In this document: piece after piece, positions 1 to 6,900 of the stretch | Layout: every line of letters begins with the position of its first letter | Numbering within the stretch: the first letter of the stretch is position 1 | DNA from: JAOADN01 sp049323795 | GTDB lineage: Bacteria > Pseudomonadota > Alphaproteobacteria > Rhodobacterales > Rhodobacteraceae | Assembly (NCBI GenBank): GCA_049323795.1 | Contig: JBMOOH010000042.1 | Location: forward strand, 21,861 to 85,860 | Direction: 5' to 3' | DNA: 64,000 bases | Made by a program: the position numbers and the translations under genes | Notes under the pieces: generated by a model | Told to the model about the DNA's origin: nothing | Seen by the model: the letters and a program-made list of their open reading frames with translations, nothing else | The model's database searches: none

Positions 1-724
1 CGTCCGCCTCGATCGAATCGATCGAGCTGATCCGCAGGCGCGGCAGGTCCGGCACCAGACGTAGGATGCGCATGACGAGGTCGCCGAGACGCGGCGCACC
101 CGGCAGGTCGGCCCCCCAGGACGTGAGATCGACCCCCGTCAGGACGACTTCGAGAAAACCCCTGTCCACCAGCCGCCTGATCTGCTCGACCACCACCCCC
201 GCCGGAACCGATCGGGAATTCCCCCGGCCATAGGGGATGATGCAGAAGGTGCAGCGGTGGTCGCAGCCGTTCTGGACCTGCACATAGGCCCGGTGGCGGC
301 CGAAGCCGTCGATCAGGTGGCCGGCGGTCTCGCGGACCGAAAGGATGTCGTCCACCATGACCTTTTCGGTTTCGCCGATCAGGTCCGGCGCGGCGAGGCC
401 CTGCCAGGTGGCGGCTTGCATCTTCTCGTGGTTGCCGACGACGCGCGCGACTTCGGGCATCGCGGCGAAGGTCCCGGGCTCGGTCTGGGCGGCGCAGCCG
501 GTGACGATCACGGGCGCGCCGGGATTGTCGCGCGCCAGGCGGCGGATGTCCTGCCTGGCCTTGCGGACGGCCTCGGCCGTGACGGCGCAGGTGTTGACGA
601 TGACGGCGTTCGCAAGGCCCGCCGCTGCGGCAAGCTCCTTCATCGCCTCGGTCTCGCAGGCGTTGAGGCGGCAGCCGTGGGTCGAGAAGACCGGCGCCGT
701 CAGCGGTTTCGCGGGCGCGCTCAT
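1..724 (-). CDS. mtaB: tRNA threonylcarbamoyladenosine methylthiotransferase MtaB (partial, 3' end beyond window)
   Basis: Radical-SAM methylthiotransferase that adds a 2-methylthio group to t6A37 of tRNAs reading ANN codons. The minus-strand reading begins MSAPAKPLTAPVFSTHGCRL. The N-terminal UPF0004 domain keeps its cluster cysteines (HGCRLN, VNTCAVT, TGCAAQ). It is followed by the radical-SAM motif CDHRCTFC in a GCDHRCTFCIIPYGRG context, typical of MtaB. The frame stays open to base 1, so the rest of the radical-SAM domain and the TRAM domain lie outside the window. The ATG overlaps the dapF stop as ATGA, so translation is probably coupled to dapF. MiaB is the closest alternative, but the CIIPYGRGNSRS segment favours MtaB. 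Confidence 0.93.
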   Translation of the reverse strand, partial: MSAPAKPLTAPVFSTHGCRLNACETEAMKELAAAAGLANAVIVNTCAVTAEAVRKARQDIRRLARDNPGAPVIVTGCAAQTEPGTFAAMPEVARVVGNHEKMQAATWQGLAAPDLIGETEKVMVDDILSVRETAGHLIDGFGRHRAYVQVQNGCDHRCTFCIIPYGRGNSRSVPAGVVVEQIRRLVDRGFLEVVLTGVDLTSWGADLPGAPRLGDLVMRILRLVPDLPRLRISSIDSIEAD

Positions 725-1569
725 GCGTGAAGCGCGAGGAAGCCGGGCGACAGCGCCCCGTCGAAGACGCGGGCCACCGGCCCGGTGAGCCAGACCCCGT
801 CCTCGCGCCAGTCGGCCTCCAGCGTGCCTCCGTCGACGTCGATCGTGACCTTCCGCCCCGTCAGCCCCCTCCGGTGCGCGGCGACGGCGGTGGCGCAGGC
901 GCCCGACCCGCAGGCGAGCGTGATGCCGGTGCCGCGTTCCCAGACCCGCAGGCGCAGTCGGTCGGGGGCGATGACGGACGCGAACTCGACATTGGTGCGT
1001 TCGGGGAAGAGGGGGTCGCGCTCGACCTTCGGACCGAGCGCGGGCAGGTCCACCGCTTCGGCGTCGGGCACGAAGTGGACGGCGTGGGGGTTGCCCATGC
1101 CGACGCCGGCCGGATCGCCCGCAAGCGGCAGGTGCAGCGTGTCGAGGTCGCGGGCAAGCGGGATGCCGGCCCAGTCGAGAAGCGGGGCACCCATGTTCAC
1201 GGTGACCCGGCCATCGGGCAGGCGCTCGGCCACGAGCACCCCCCGGGCGGTGCGGACCGTCAGGCGGTCGCTGCCACTCTCCGCCATCACATGGTGCGCG
1301 ACGCAGCGCGTCGCGTTTCCGCAGGCCCCGGCGCGGCCGCCGTCAGGGTTCCAGAAGTCGAGGCCGATGTCCGCGCCCTCGCCGTCGCGGATCTCGGCCA
1401 GCTGGTCGAAGCCGACGCCGGTATGGGGATCGCCCAGCGCGCGGGCGAGCCGGGCGGTGGCCACGGGCGACCGCCCCCGCGAGTCGATGACCACGAAGTG
1501 ATTGCCCGCGCCGTGCATCTTCATGAACGGGAGGGGCGCGATCCGGGGCGCGTCCTTCATGCTGGGCAT
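721..1569 (-). CDS. dapF: Diaminopimelate epimerase
   Basis: Converts LL- to meso-diaminopimelate for lysine and peptidoglycan synthesis, in the cytoplasm. The 282-residue protein starts MPSMKDAPRIAPLPFMKMHG. It carries both catalytic cysteines, in GACGNATRC and in ACGSGACAT, and the N-terminal FxKMHGAGNHFVV signature. I chose the ATG at 1569 because a GGCGGGGG ribosome-binding stretch lies just upstream; the ATG at 1560 is also possible. Reading further upstream would run into the divergent tRNA-Lys gene. Its stop overlaps the mtaB start (ATGA), a pairing common in Rhodobacterales. Confidence 0.96.
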   Translation of the reverse strand: MPSMKDAPRIAPLPFMKMHGAGNHFVVIDSRGRSPVATARLARALGDPHTGVGFDQLAEIRDGEGADIGLDFWNPDGGRAGACGNATRCVAHHVMAESGSDRLTVRTARGVLVAERLPDGRVTVNMGAPLLDWAGIPLARDLDTLHLPLAGDPAGVGMGNPHAVHFVPDAEAVDLPALGPKVERDPLFPERTNVEFASVIAPDRLRLRVWERGTGITLACGSGACATAVAAHRRGLTGRKVTIDVDGGTLEADWREDGVWLTGPVARVFDGALSPGFLALHA

Positions 1570-1662
1570 ATACCCCCGCCCTGCGCTTTCTGCCAGCCTT
1601 GCCGCCGCCAGCCCTTTTCCGCTTGACCCATCCGGCCCGCCCTCATAAGACGCGGCCCGGAT

Positions 1663-1738
1663 GGGCCCGTAGCTCAGTTGGTAGAGCAACTGACTTTTAA
1701 TCAGTGGGTCACAGGTTCGAATCCTGTCGGGCTCACCA
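1663..1738 (+). tRNA. tRNA-Lys(TTT)
   Basis: A 76-nt cloverleaf. The acceptor stem pairs GGGCCCG with CGGGCTC (one G-U), the D arm contains AGCTCAGTTGGTAGAGC, the anticodon stem ACTGA/TCAGT closes loop CTTTTAA (anticodon TTT), the T arm contains GGTTCGAATCC, and CCA is encoded. The Mu-like prophage lies about 120 bp downstream, but the tRNA itself is not the insertion site. Confidence 0.97.
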
Positions 1739-1851
1739 CTTTCTCAAGGAAAGTCAGCGTCTTACGGATTCGGCGATTTCGGAGCGTCCGAGTTCGTCCG
1801 AGTCGGACGCTGCTCTTTCGGGGCGCCGCATCACGCGCTCCCTACACCTCT

Positions 1852-1856
1852 CTGTC
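1852..1856. repeat. 5-bp target-site duplication CTGTC, left copy
   Basis: CTGTC lies directly outside the left TGT terminus of the Mu-like element. The same 5 bp lies directly outside the right terminus (21419-21423). Mu-family transposition duplicates 5 bp of target. Confidence 0.85.
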
Positions 1857-1903
1857 TGTTGCGGCACGCCAGCTTTGGCACAATGGTACGCCAGCTTTGG
1901 CAC
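1857..1903. repeat. Phage right end (attR): terminus plus two transposase-site-like repeats
   Basis: The terminus begins TGT and has GCCAGCTTTGGCAC starting at its 12th base (1868-1881). A second identical 14-bp copy lies at 1890-1903, exactly 22 bp further in. The spaced repeats resemble the R1/R2 transposase-binding sites of Mu ends. The inverted partner is at 21394-21418 with identical spacing to the terminus. Confidence 0.85.
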
Positions 1904-2031
1904 TGAAAATTTTTCACAATACCACAGCGGCATGGCCGTGCTACCGGAAGTTGAAGGCTCAGGCTGCTAGCCCCCTGAGCGGGGCGACCCACGCCGGTCC
2001 TATCTTTCAACGGCTCCTCATGATGCCGTTC
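1904..2031. other. Short non-coding stretch inside the phage right end
   Basis: AT-rich at first (GAAAATTTTTCACAA), then a GCTCAGG/CCTGAGC hairpin at 1957-1980 downstream of the tailspike gene. No gene is visible. The hairpin could end the late transcript, but it has no T-run on the minus strand. Confidence 0.5.
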
Positions 2032-4509
2032 TCACGTTGCAGCCGCATCGACCTTCCAGGCGTGAGCGTTTGCCACCGCCGCCGGGCCGATGATCGTCAC
2101 ATAAGGTGCGCTGGCCGGATCGCTGCCGTCCGCCGTGACCACGTTCGTCCAGGCGATCAGCCGCATGATATTGCCGATGAAGCGGTTGGTGCCGGTGCCG
2201 GTGCGCAGGAAGTAGAGCTTCTTCGACGCCCCCAGGACGCCGTTGTTGGCGGCGAGCGCAACATCGATCTTCAGCGCCCCGTCGATCCAGACCCGCAGCG
2301 TCAGGTTCGGGAGATCGACCGCGGCGACGATGGTGGCCCACTGGTTGGCGACGATCGTGCCGGTCGCCGTCGAGACCTGCGCGATCTGCGTCCCGGTGCC
2401 GTCGCGCACGGTGACGCGCAGCGCACCGGAGGTCATGATTTCCCCGATGAAGACGGGGCCGTTGTGGACCGACCAGACAGTCGAGGTCGCCGCGAGGCTG
2501 GTTGGGCGCACCCGGGCCTTGACGGTCATGCTGGTGAGCCCGCCAGTCGAGGTCGTGGCCGGATCGGCGAAGCCAGGGCCAGACGATGACGTGGTGAACA
2601 TCAGGGCGGGGTCTTCCTGCGTCGTCAGGCCCACGGTTTCAATGAACCCGTTGAGCGTCGCGGAAAGCGTGGTCTGGGTCGAGTAGGAGGCGGAGGTCGT
2701 TCCCCGGAGTTGCAGGAAGTTCCCCCGCGCCACGGTGCCCGGTGCCGAGGTCCAGGCGGTAACCACGGCGGTGCCGGCGAGATCGGACGTGACCTGATAT
2801 TCGGTCCCGGCCGCCACGGAGATCGCCATCGTCGTCGGCCCGCCCATGATCTTGCGGATGCCGGTGGCGACAACCGACGACACCGGCTGATCCAGCCTGG
2901 CGGAGAAGGCGAGACCCGGCGGCAAGAGCGCCCACTTGATGACCTGGTCCGGGTCGGTCGTGGTCCAGTCGATGACGCCGCGTGTCGCGACTGCGCCCTT
3001 GCCGGCCGCGGCACCCGTTTCTGTCAGGGCTGCCTCGAGACCGGCCCTGTCGGTTGCCGTGAACAGATTGGCGAAGTTCGGGAAGCGATCGGTGATCGCG
3101 CCACCGTTCAGCAGGTGGTTGCCGCTCTTGCCGAGCCGCTCGCTGCCGGTGCCGATCCGGTTGATGATGCAGTCGCCGAGGAAGGAGTTGGCATTGTTGG
3201 TGATGCCGACATTGACCAGCCCGCCTGTGGTGCCGACCGGGGCTGCCGGGTTCAGGACGGTGCAGCCGTAGATGTAGCCGTACTCGTTCGTGCCCCCCAT
3301 CGTGATGCCGTTGTTCGACTGCAGAAACAGCAGATCGTTGATGATGTAGCTGTCCCGGTAGCCGATGCCGCCGTCGCCCTGCCAGTAATGGGCGCCCTGG
3401 TTGCCCGCCCCTGACCGCAGCGGTTGCCGGAGGGAGCGGTTGCCCGCCGAGAACACCCGCCCGGTCTGGGAGGCCTGGAATATCTGGCAAATGTCGCCGT
3501 GCGGGTCGCGGGCGTCGCCGTCGGTGTCGATGCCGCCACGGCTGAACGGCTGGCAGAAGAGGTTGCGGTAGAGGTGCAGCTCCGCGTTTGGTCCCTTCGG
3601 CCAGCCGTTCGAGATGACATCCTGGTAGATGCGCCGCGCCGTGTTGTCCATGAACACGGTCTTGCCGAGCAGGTCGGGCAGGAACTTGATGCCGTTCGAG
3701 AGATCGGAATAGGTGTTTCCGATGAACCGGCCATTGGTGATGCTCGCCCCGCCGCCGCTCGAATAGCAGTTGGAGAGATAGGTCGGCAGGCCGATCTCGG
3801 TCTTGAAGTTGAACGCAGGTGTTCCCGAGGCGGCGAGGACGGCGAGATAGGCCGCGGTCTGCGGGCTGACTCCGGACTGGACACGGGTGCGCTGGCCCGC
3901 GGGGCAGAGCAGATCGGCGGCGGTCGCCACAACCGAGGCATCGGTGCCGGCCTTGACGTAGATGTCGGTCGCGCCGCTGTTCCAGAACTCGATCCAGCCG
4001 GAATTGCGCGCGGGGTCGGCCCAGGTCACCGCGATGGCCTGCGAGGTCGTCGTCGCGGTACCGGTGTGGTTCGGGCGGCCATATTCGGGGTAATCATAGT
4101 CCGTCACGAAATCGAGGCCCGAGGGGCCGTAGCCGTGCCGGAAGGTGCAGCCGATCTCCCAGTAATCGGTGAGGTCCCAGAGGTTGAAGTTGATGCAGGG
4201 GTTCGTGGACGGCCAGCCCGTGACCTGGATGTTCAGCCCGACCAGATGCAGGCCGGTAATGTTCCCGGTGTAGCTGAGACCCGGCAGCTTGCTCGCCGCA
4301 TTGGCAGAGCGGAGGGTGAGCGCGGGCACAAAGGTGCGCCCGCCGAGGCTCCGCACCGTGAAGCTGGCGCCGGAGACCTCGACGATCTTGCCCGAGAGCG
4401 TGGCGTCGCTCAGGGCAAACACCGTCGCCCATTCGGCATCGTTCGTGACGATGTAGTCGGCGGGCTGGACGGACGGCGTGAAGCGGAACGGGTTCAGGAG
4501 GAAGCTCAC
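2032..4509 (-). CDS. Tailspike / receptor-binding protein with beta-helix and LamG-like domain
   Basis: An 825-residue protein at the distal end of the late operon, the normal position for host-recognition proteins. The N-terminus is short (MSFLLNPFRFTPS). Residues about 80-460 hold repeated short strands with Asn, Gly and aromatic turns (for example NGRFIGNTYSDLSNGIKF, SNNGITMGGTNEYGYIYG), typical of a right-handed parallel beta-helix. Residues about 640-800 look like a concanavalin/LamG jelly roll (FTTSSSGPGFAD, NLTLRVWIDGALKIDV). Beta-helix tailspikes often bind or cleave surface polysaccharide, but no catalytic residues can be assigned here. It overlaps the upstream gene by ATGA. Confidence 0.8.
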   Translation of the reverse strand: MSFLLNPFRFTPSVQPADYIVTNDAEWATVFALSDATLSGKIVEVSGASFTVRSLGGRTFVPALTLRSANAASKLPGLSYTGNITGLHLVGLNIQVTGWPSTNPCINFNLWDLTDYWEIGCTFRHGYGPSGLDFVTDYDYPEYGRPNHTGTATTTSQAIAVTWADPARNSGWIEFWNSGATDIYVKAGTDASVVATAADLLCPAGQRTRVQSGVSPQTAAYLAVLAASGTPAFNFKTEIGLPTYLSNCYSSGGGASITNGRFIGNTYSDLSNGIKFLPDLLGKTVFMDNTARRIYQDVISNGWPKGPNAELHLYRNLFCQPFSRGGIDTDGDARDPHGDICQIFQASQTGRVFSAGNRSLRQPLRSGAGNQGAHYWQGDGGIGYRDSYIINDLLFLQSNNGITMGGTNEYGYIYGCTVLNPAAPVGTTGGLVNVGITNNANSFLGDCIINRIGTGSERLGKSGNHLLNGGAITDRFPNFANLFTATDRAGLEAALTETGAAAGKGAVATRGVIDWTTTDPDQVIKWALLPPGLAFSARLDQPVSSVVATGIRKIMGGPTTMAISVAAGTEYQVTSDLAGTAVVTAWTSAPGTVARGNFLQLRGTTSASYSTQTTLSATLNGFIETVGLTTQEDPALMFTTSSSGPGFADPATTSTGGLTSMTVKARVRPTSLAATSTVWSVHNGPVFIGEIMTSGALRVTVRDGTGTQIAQVSTATGTIVANQWATIVAAVDLPNLTLRVWIDGALKIDVALAANNGVLGASKKLYFLRTGTGTNRFIGNIMRLIAWTNVVTADGSDPASAPYVTIIGPAAVANAHAWKVDAAAT

Positions 4510-5513
4510 GGCCGATACCCGATGAACGTGACCTTGAGGCCGGCGCCGGCGACGGTCGAGCCGACCTGGTCGATGTCGATGGTGATCTCCGCGTCGTCGG
4601 CGAGGTTCGCGTCGGAAATGACCGCCGGCACCGCCGCCGTGACCGAGGTTTTCTGAGACACATCGATCGAGAGGGCCGTCGAGAAGATCGAGACGTTGGC
4701 CTCGTTGACATCGACGATGATCGTCGCGCCGGTCGGCGCGGTCTTGACCGAGGCCCGGACCGCCGTCAGCACCATTGCGAAAGGCATGCGGAAGGTGATC
4801 TTGGCGGTCCCCGCGGTCAGCGCCGTGGCCTCGTCGCTGACCGCGACCGTGAATGCCTCAAAGGTGAAGGCACTCATCGGCGCGACCCTGGAACCATACG
4901 AGGCGGCGCTATCGTAGATCAGCACCCTGTCGGCCGCGACCGGCGTTGCCTTGGCGGCGAGCGTGGTTCCGAGCATGTTGACGAATGTACCGACCGCCTG
5001 CTTCAGCCAGGCGACGGTCCATCTGCGGACCGAGGTGCCGGTGCCATTGTCGAGCTCTGCCTGGTTCGGCAGCGGGGTAAGGCTCTCGTACGCGGAAACG
5101 ACCTGAGCGGGTGTCTGGTAGACATCGCTGTAATCTGCCTTGAACCAGTTCGCCGCGAAGGTCACGGCCGAGGCATTGTCGAGGATCGCGATGATCCGGT
5201 CGTTGACCGCGAAATCGACCCCGCCCACGGTGCCCGCGACGCTGACGATCCAGCTCTCGCCGGCCTGCGCGGTGCCGCCGCCCGGAAAGGTGCCGGCCGC
5301 CGCGCTCCACACACCCTTGAGCACGACCGAGGCATCGAGCGCCAGGATGCGGGTTTCCATCCAGTCGAGATCGACCGGTTGGGTCACGGTGATCTGGTTG
5401 GACTTCGCGTAAAGCTCGGTGAAATTGGCGTTGATCTTCCCCGCTCCGGCCCGCAGGCCGTCGCCGGTGCCGTCGTTGGCGGTCACGCCGATATTGATGA
5501 TCTGCTGGGCCAT
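4506..5513 (-). CDS. Phage tail fibre protein
   Basis: A 335-residue protein. The N-terminal segment INIGVTANDGTGDGLRAGAG followed by KINANFTELYA is a common phage fibre attachment motif. The middle resembles carbohydrate-binding or fibre repeats (GESWIVSVAGTVGGVDFAVN, ending near NWFKADYSD). The C-terminal 130 residues form a beta-rich domain (TAPTGATIIVDVNEANVSIF) of the sort found at fibre tips. It sits between the tailspike and small beta-rich proteins, with TGATG/ATGA overlaps on both sides. The host receptor cannot be inferred. Confidence 0.75.
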   Translation of the reverse strand: MAQQIINIGVTANDGTGDGLRAGAGKINANFTELYAKSNQITVTQPVDLDWMETRILALDASVVLKGVWSAAAGTFPGGGTAQAGESWIVSVAGTVGGVDFAVNDRIIAILDNASAVTFAANWFKADYSDVYQTPAQVVSAYESLTPLPNQAELDNGTGTSVRRWTVAWLKQAVGTFVNMLGTTLAAKATPVAADRVLIYDSAASYGSRVAPMSAFTFEAFTVAVSDEATALTAGTAKITFRMPFAMVLTAVRASVKTAPTGATIIVDVNEANVSIFSTALSIDVSQKTSVTAAVPAVISDANLADDAEITIDIDQVGSTVAGAGLKVTFIGYRP

Positions 5514-5707
5514 CAGGCTGCCTCGTCGAATGTGTGGTAGGTGATATCGAAGGTGAGCTGGGTGCTGTCGAAGGTCGGATTGGCTGCGGCGGCCGCCATC
5601 GTCACGATCATGGTCCCGTCGCCGACGGCCAGGGTCACCGATCCTGACGCATGATCGGCAAGCGCGAGCGGCGATGGCGCCGCGAAATGATCGGCGAGAA
5701 GGATCAC
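5513..5707 (-). CDS. Small phage protein, function unknown
   Basis: 64 residues, beginning MILLADHFAAPSPLALADHA. It is kept in tight translational coupling: ATGA overlap upstream and TGATG overlap downstream. The composition is beta-rich without a signal peptide or membrane segment. Its position between fibre genes suggests an accessory structural role, but no family is recognised. Confidence 0.6.
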   Translation of the reverse strand: MILLADHFAAPSPLALADHASGSVTLAVGDGTMIVTMAAAAANPTFDSTQLTFDITYHTFDEAA

Positions 5708-6015
5708 GGCGTGATCTCCTGGGCGACCTTGATCTTGAAGGTTTTCGACCGCCGGATCGCGCCGCCGCCGGCGTCGTACTTGACGTCGCAGGAGAGCGCG
5801 GCCACCGGCCAGGCCTGGGTCTGTGCCGCGGTCGCGGACAGGCGGAACTGCCCTGCCGCCGCGTTCGTCACCGCCACGCCGAGCGCCTGCGAGAAACCGG
5901 TGATCGCGACGGAGGAGGTGATCGTCATGCCCGTCAGGCTCACCGGCAGCCCGGCCGCATCGGTGCGCGTCACATCGAGGACGAGCTGCTCGCCGCGCTT
6001 GATTTCAATGTCCAT
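5704..6015 (-). CDS. Small beta-rich phage protein, possibly a baseplate/fibre accessory
   Basis: 103 residues beginning MDIEIKRGEQLVLDVTRTDA. The pattern is an Ig-like beta-sandwich: alternating hydrophobic strands such as GMTITSSVAI, GQFRLSATAAQTQAW and CDVKYDAGGG, resembling BppU-type baseplate upper proteins and short phage Ig-like proteins. It overlaps the next upstream gene by 11 nt. The structural role is inferred from fold pattern and place in the operon. Confidence 0.6.
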   Translation of the reverse strand: MDIEIKRGEQLVLDVTRTDAAGLPVSLTGMTITSSVAITGFSQALGVAVTNAAAGQFRLSATAAQTQAWPVAALSCDVKYDAGGGAIRRSKTFKIKVAQEITP

Positions 6016-6358
6016 TCTGACCTCCAGTGGTCATGCGGGCGACCGTTCCGGCCGTGATGAAGAGCGCGTGGGCGGCGAGTGCCGGCCAGACGCCGTAGGC
6101 AACGGCCACCGCGACGGTGGCGACATGGGCGGTGTCCTCGATCCCGTCGGCGAGCTCGCCGCCCCAGAAGAGAAGCTGCGGCAGCTCGACAATCGCGAGA
6201 TAGCCGAGGATCAACGGCGGGAGCGCCGATGGCCCCCAGAGGACCGCGGGCACGCCGCCCAGGATATAGCCGTGCCCGAGCTGGTTCAGCGCATAGGCCC
6301 GGGGCGCACCCTTGAAGGCCGACGGCGTTCGCCACAGGTTCAGCAGCCAGTGGATCAT
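6005..6358 (-). CDS. Small phage membrane protein (holin-like position, function unproven)
   Basis: 117 residues starting MIHWLLNLWRTPSAFKGAPR. Hydrophobic segments occur at roughly residues 28-48 (GYILGGVPAVLWGPSALPPL and following) and 75-105 (VATVAVAVAYGVWPALAAHA and following), so two or three membrane passes. Small membrane proteins among phage tail genes are sometimes holins. No endolysin remains in the element, so the role is open. The start at 6358 gives an ATGA overlap with the upstream gene. Confidence 0.6.
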   Translation of the reverse strand: MIHWLLNLWRTPSAFKGAPRAYALNQLGHGYILGGVPAVLWGPSALPPLILGYLAIVELPQLLFWGGELADGIEDTAHVATVAVAVAYGVWPALAAHALFITAGTVARMTTGGQNGH

Positions 6359-6897
6359 GGCAGCGCCCCCTCGTAGGCCGCCACGATCGCGGCGATCGCG
6401 GCGTCGCTCGCGGCTGCCTCGACCGCATAGACCGCCCCGAGCCTGGCAGTCTCGATCTGGCCCGCGGCCACCTTCCACTGGGCGCTCATGTAGAGCCAGA
6501 TCTGCGCCAGCTGGTACGCGGTCGGCGCAGTCAGGCCCGGACCGACTTCGGACGCCATCAGCGGATAGTCAGTCAGATCGGAGGGCTCTGGGTTCAGCGC
6601 GACATAGGAGACGGCCTCCGCCTCCTTCCTCAGATAGAGCATCTCCTGGCCGGGAAGGTCGGTGATGAAGGTCCGCCTCAGGTCGCCGGCGAGGTCGTTG
6701 ATCCGGGTGATCGCCCGCCTTCGGACCGGGCCGAGATCGGCCCTGACCACCGCGCCGCCCACGACCTTCAGGCCGCCCAGCTCGCCGAGATCCTGGTCAG
6801 GGGTATCGATGAAGGCATAATCCGGGATCGGAGCCCAGGCCGCCTCGCCCCGGAAGACCGAAGTGACGGTGTCGTTCTGATCGTAATAGACGCGCAT
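6355..6897 (-). CDS. Phage tail-associated protein (tail-fibre-assembly-like), unknown
   Basis: 180 residues beginning MRVYYDQNDTVTSVFRGEAA. The N-terminal 50 residues look like the short beta module seen in fibre-assembly-type proteins. The remainder is helical with many alanines (TAYQLAQIWLYMSAQWKVAA). It lies directly downstream of the J-like gene and upstream of the small membrane protein, with a 3-bp gap and an ATGA overlap. No firm family assignment. Confidence 0.55.
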   Translation of the reverse strand: MRVYYDQNDTVTSVFRGEAAWAPIPDYAFIDTPDQDLGELGGLKVVGGAVVRADLGPVRRRAITRINDLAGDLRRTFITDLPGQEMLYLRKEAEAVSYVALNPEPSDLTDYPLMASEVGPGLTAPTAYQLAQIWLYMSAQWKVAAGQIETARLGAVYAVEAAASDAAIAAIVAAYEGALP

Positions 6898-6900
6898 CGC

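Noticed and set aside
721..1689. Longer DapF start at 1689
   Set aside because: It would run through the divergent tRNA-Lys gene and add a non-conserved stretch.
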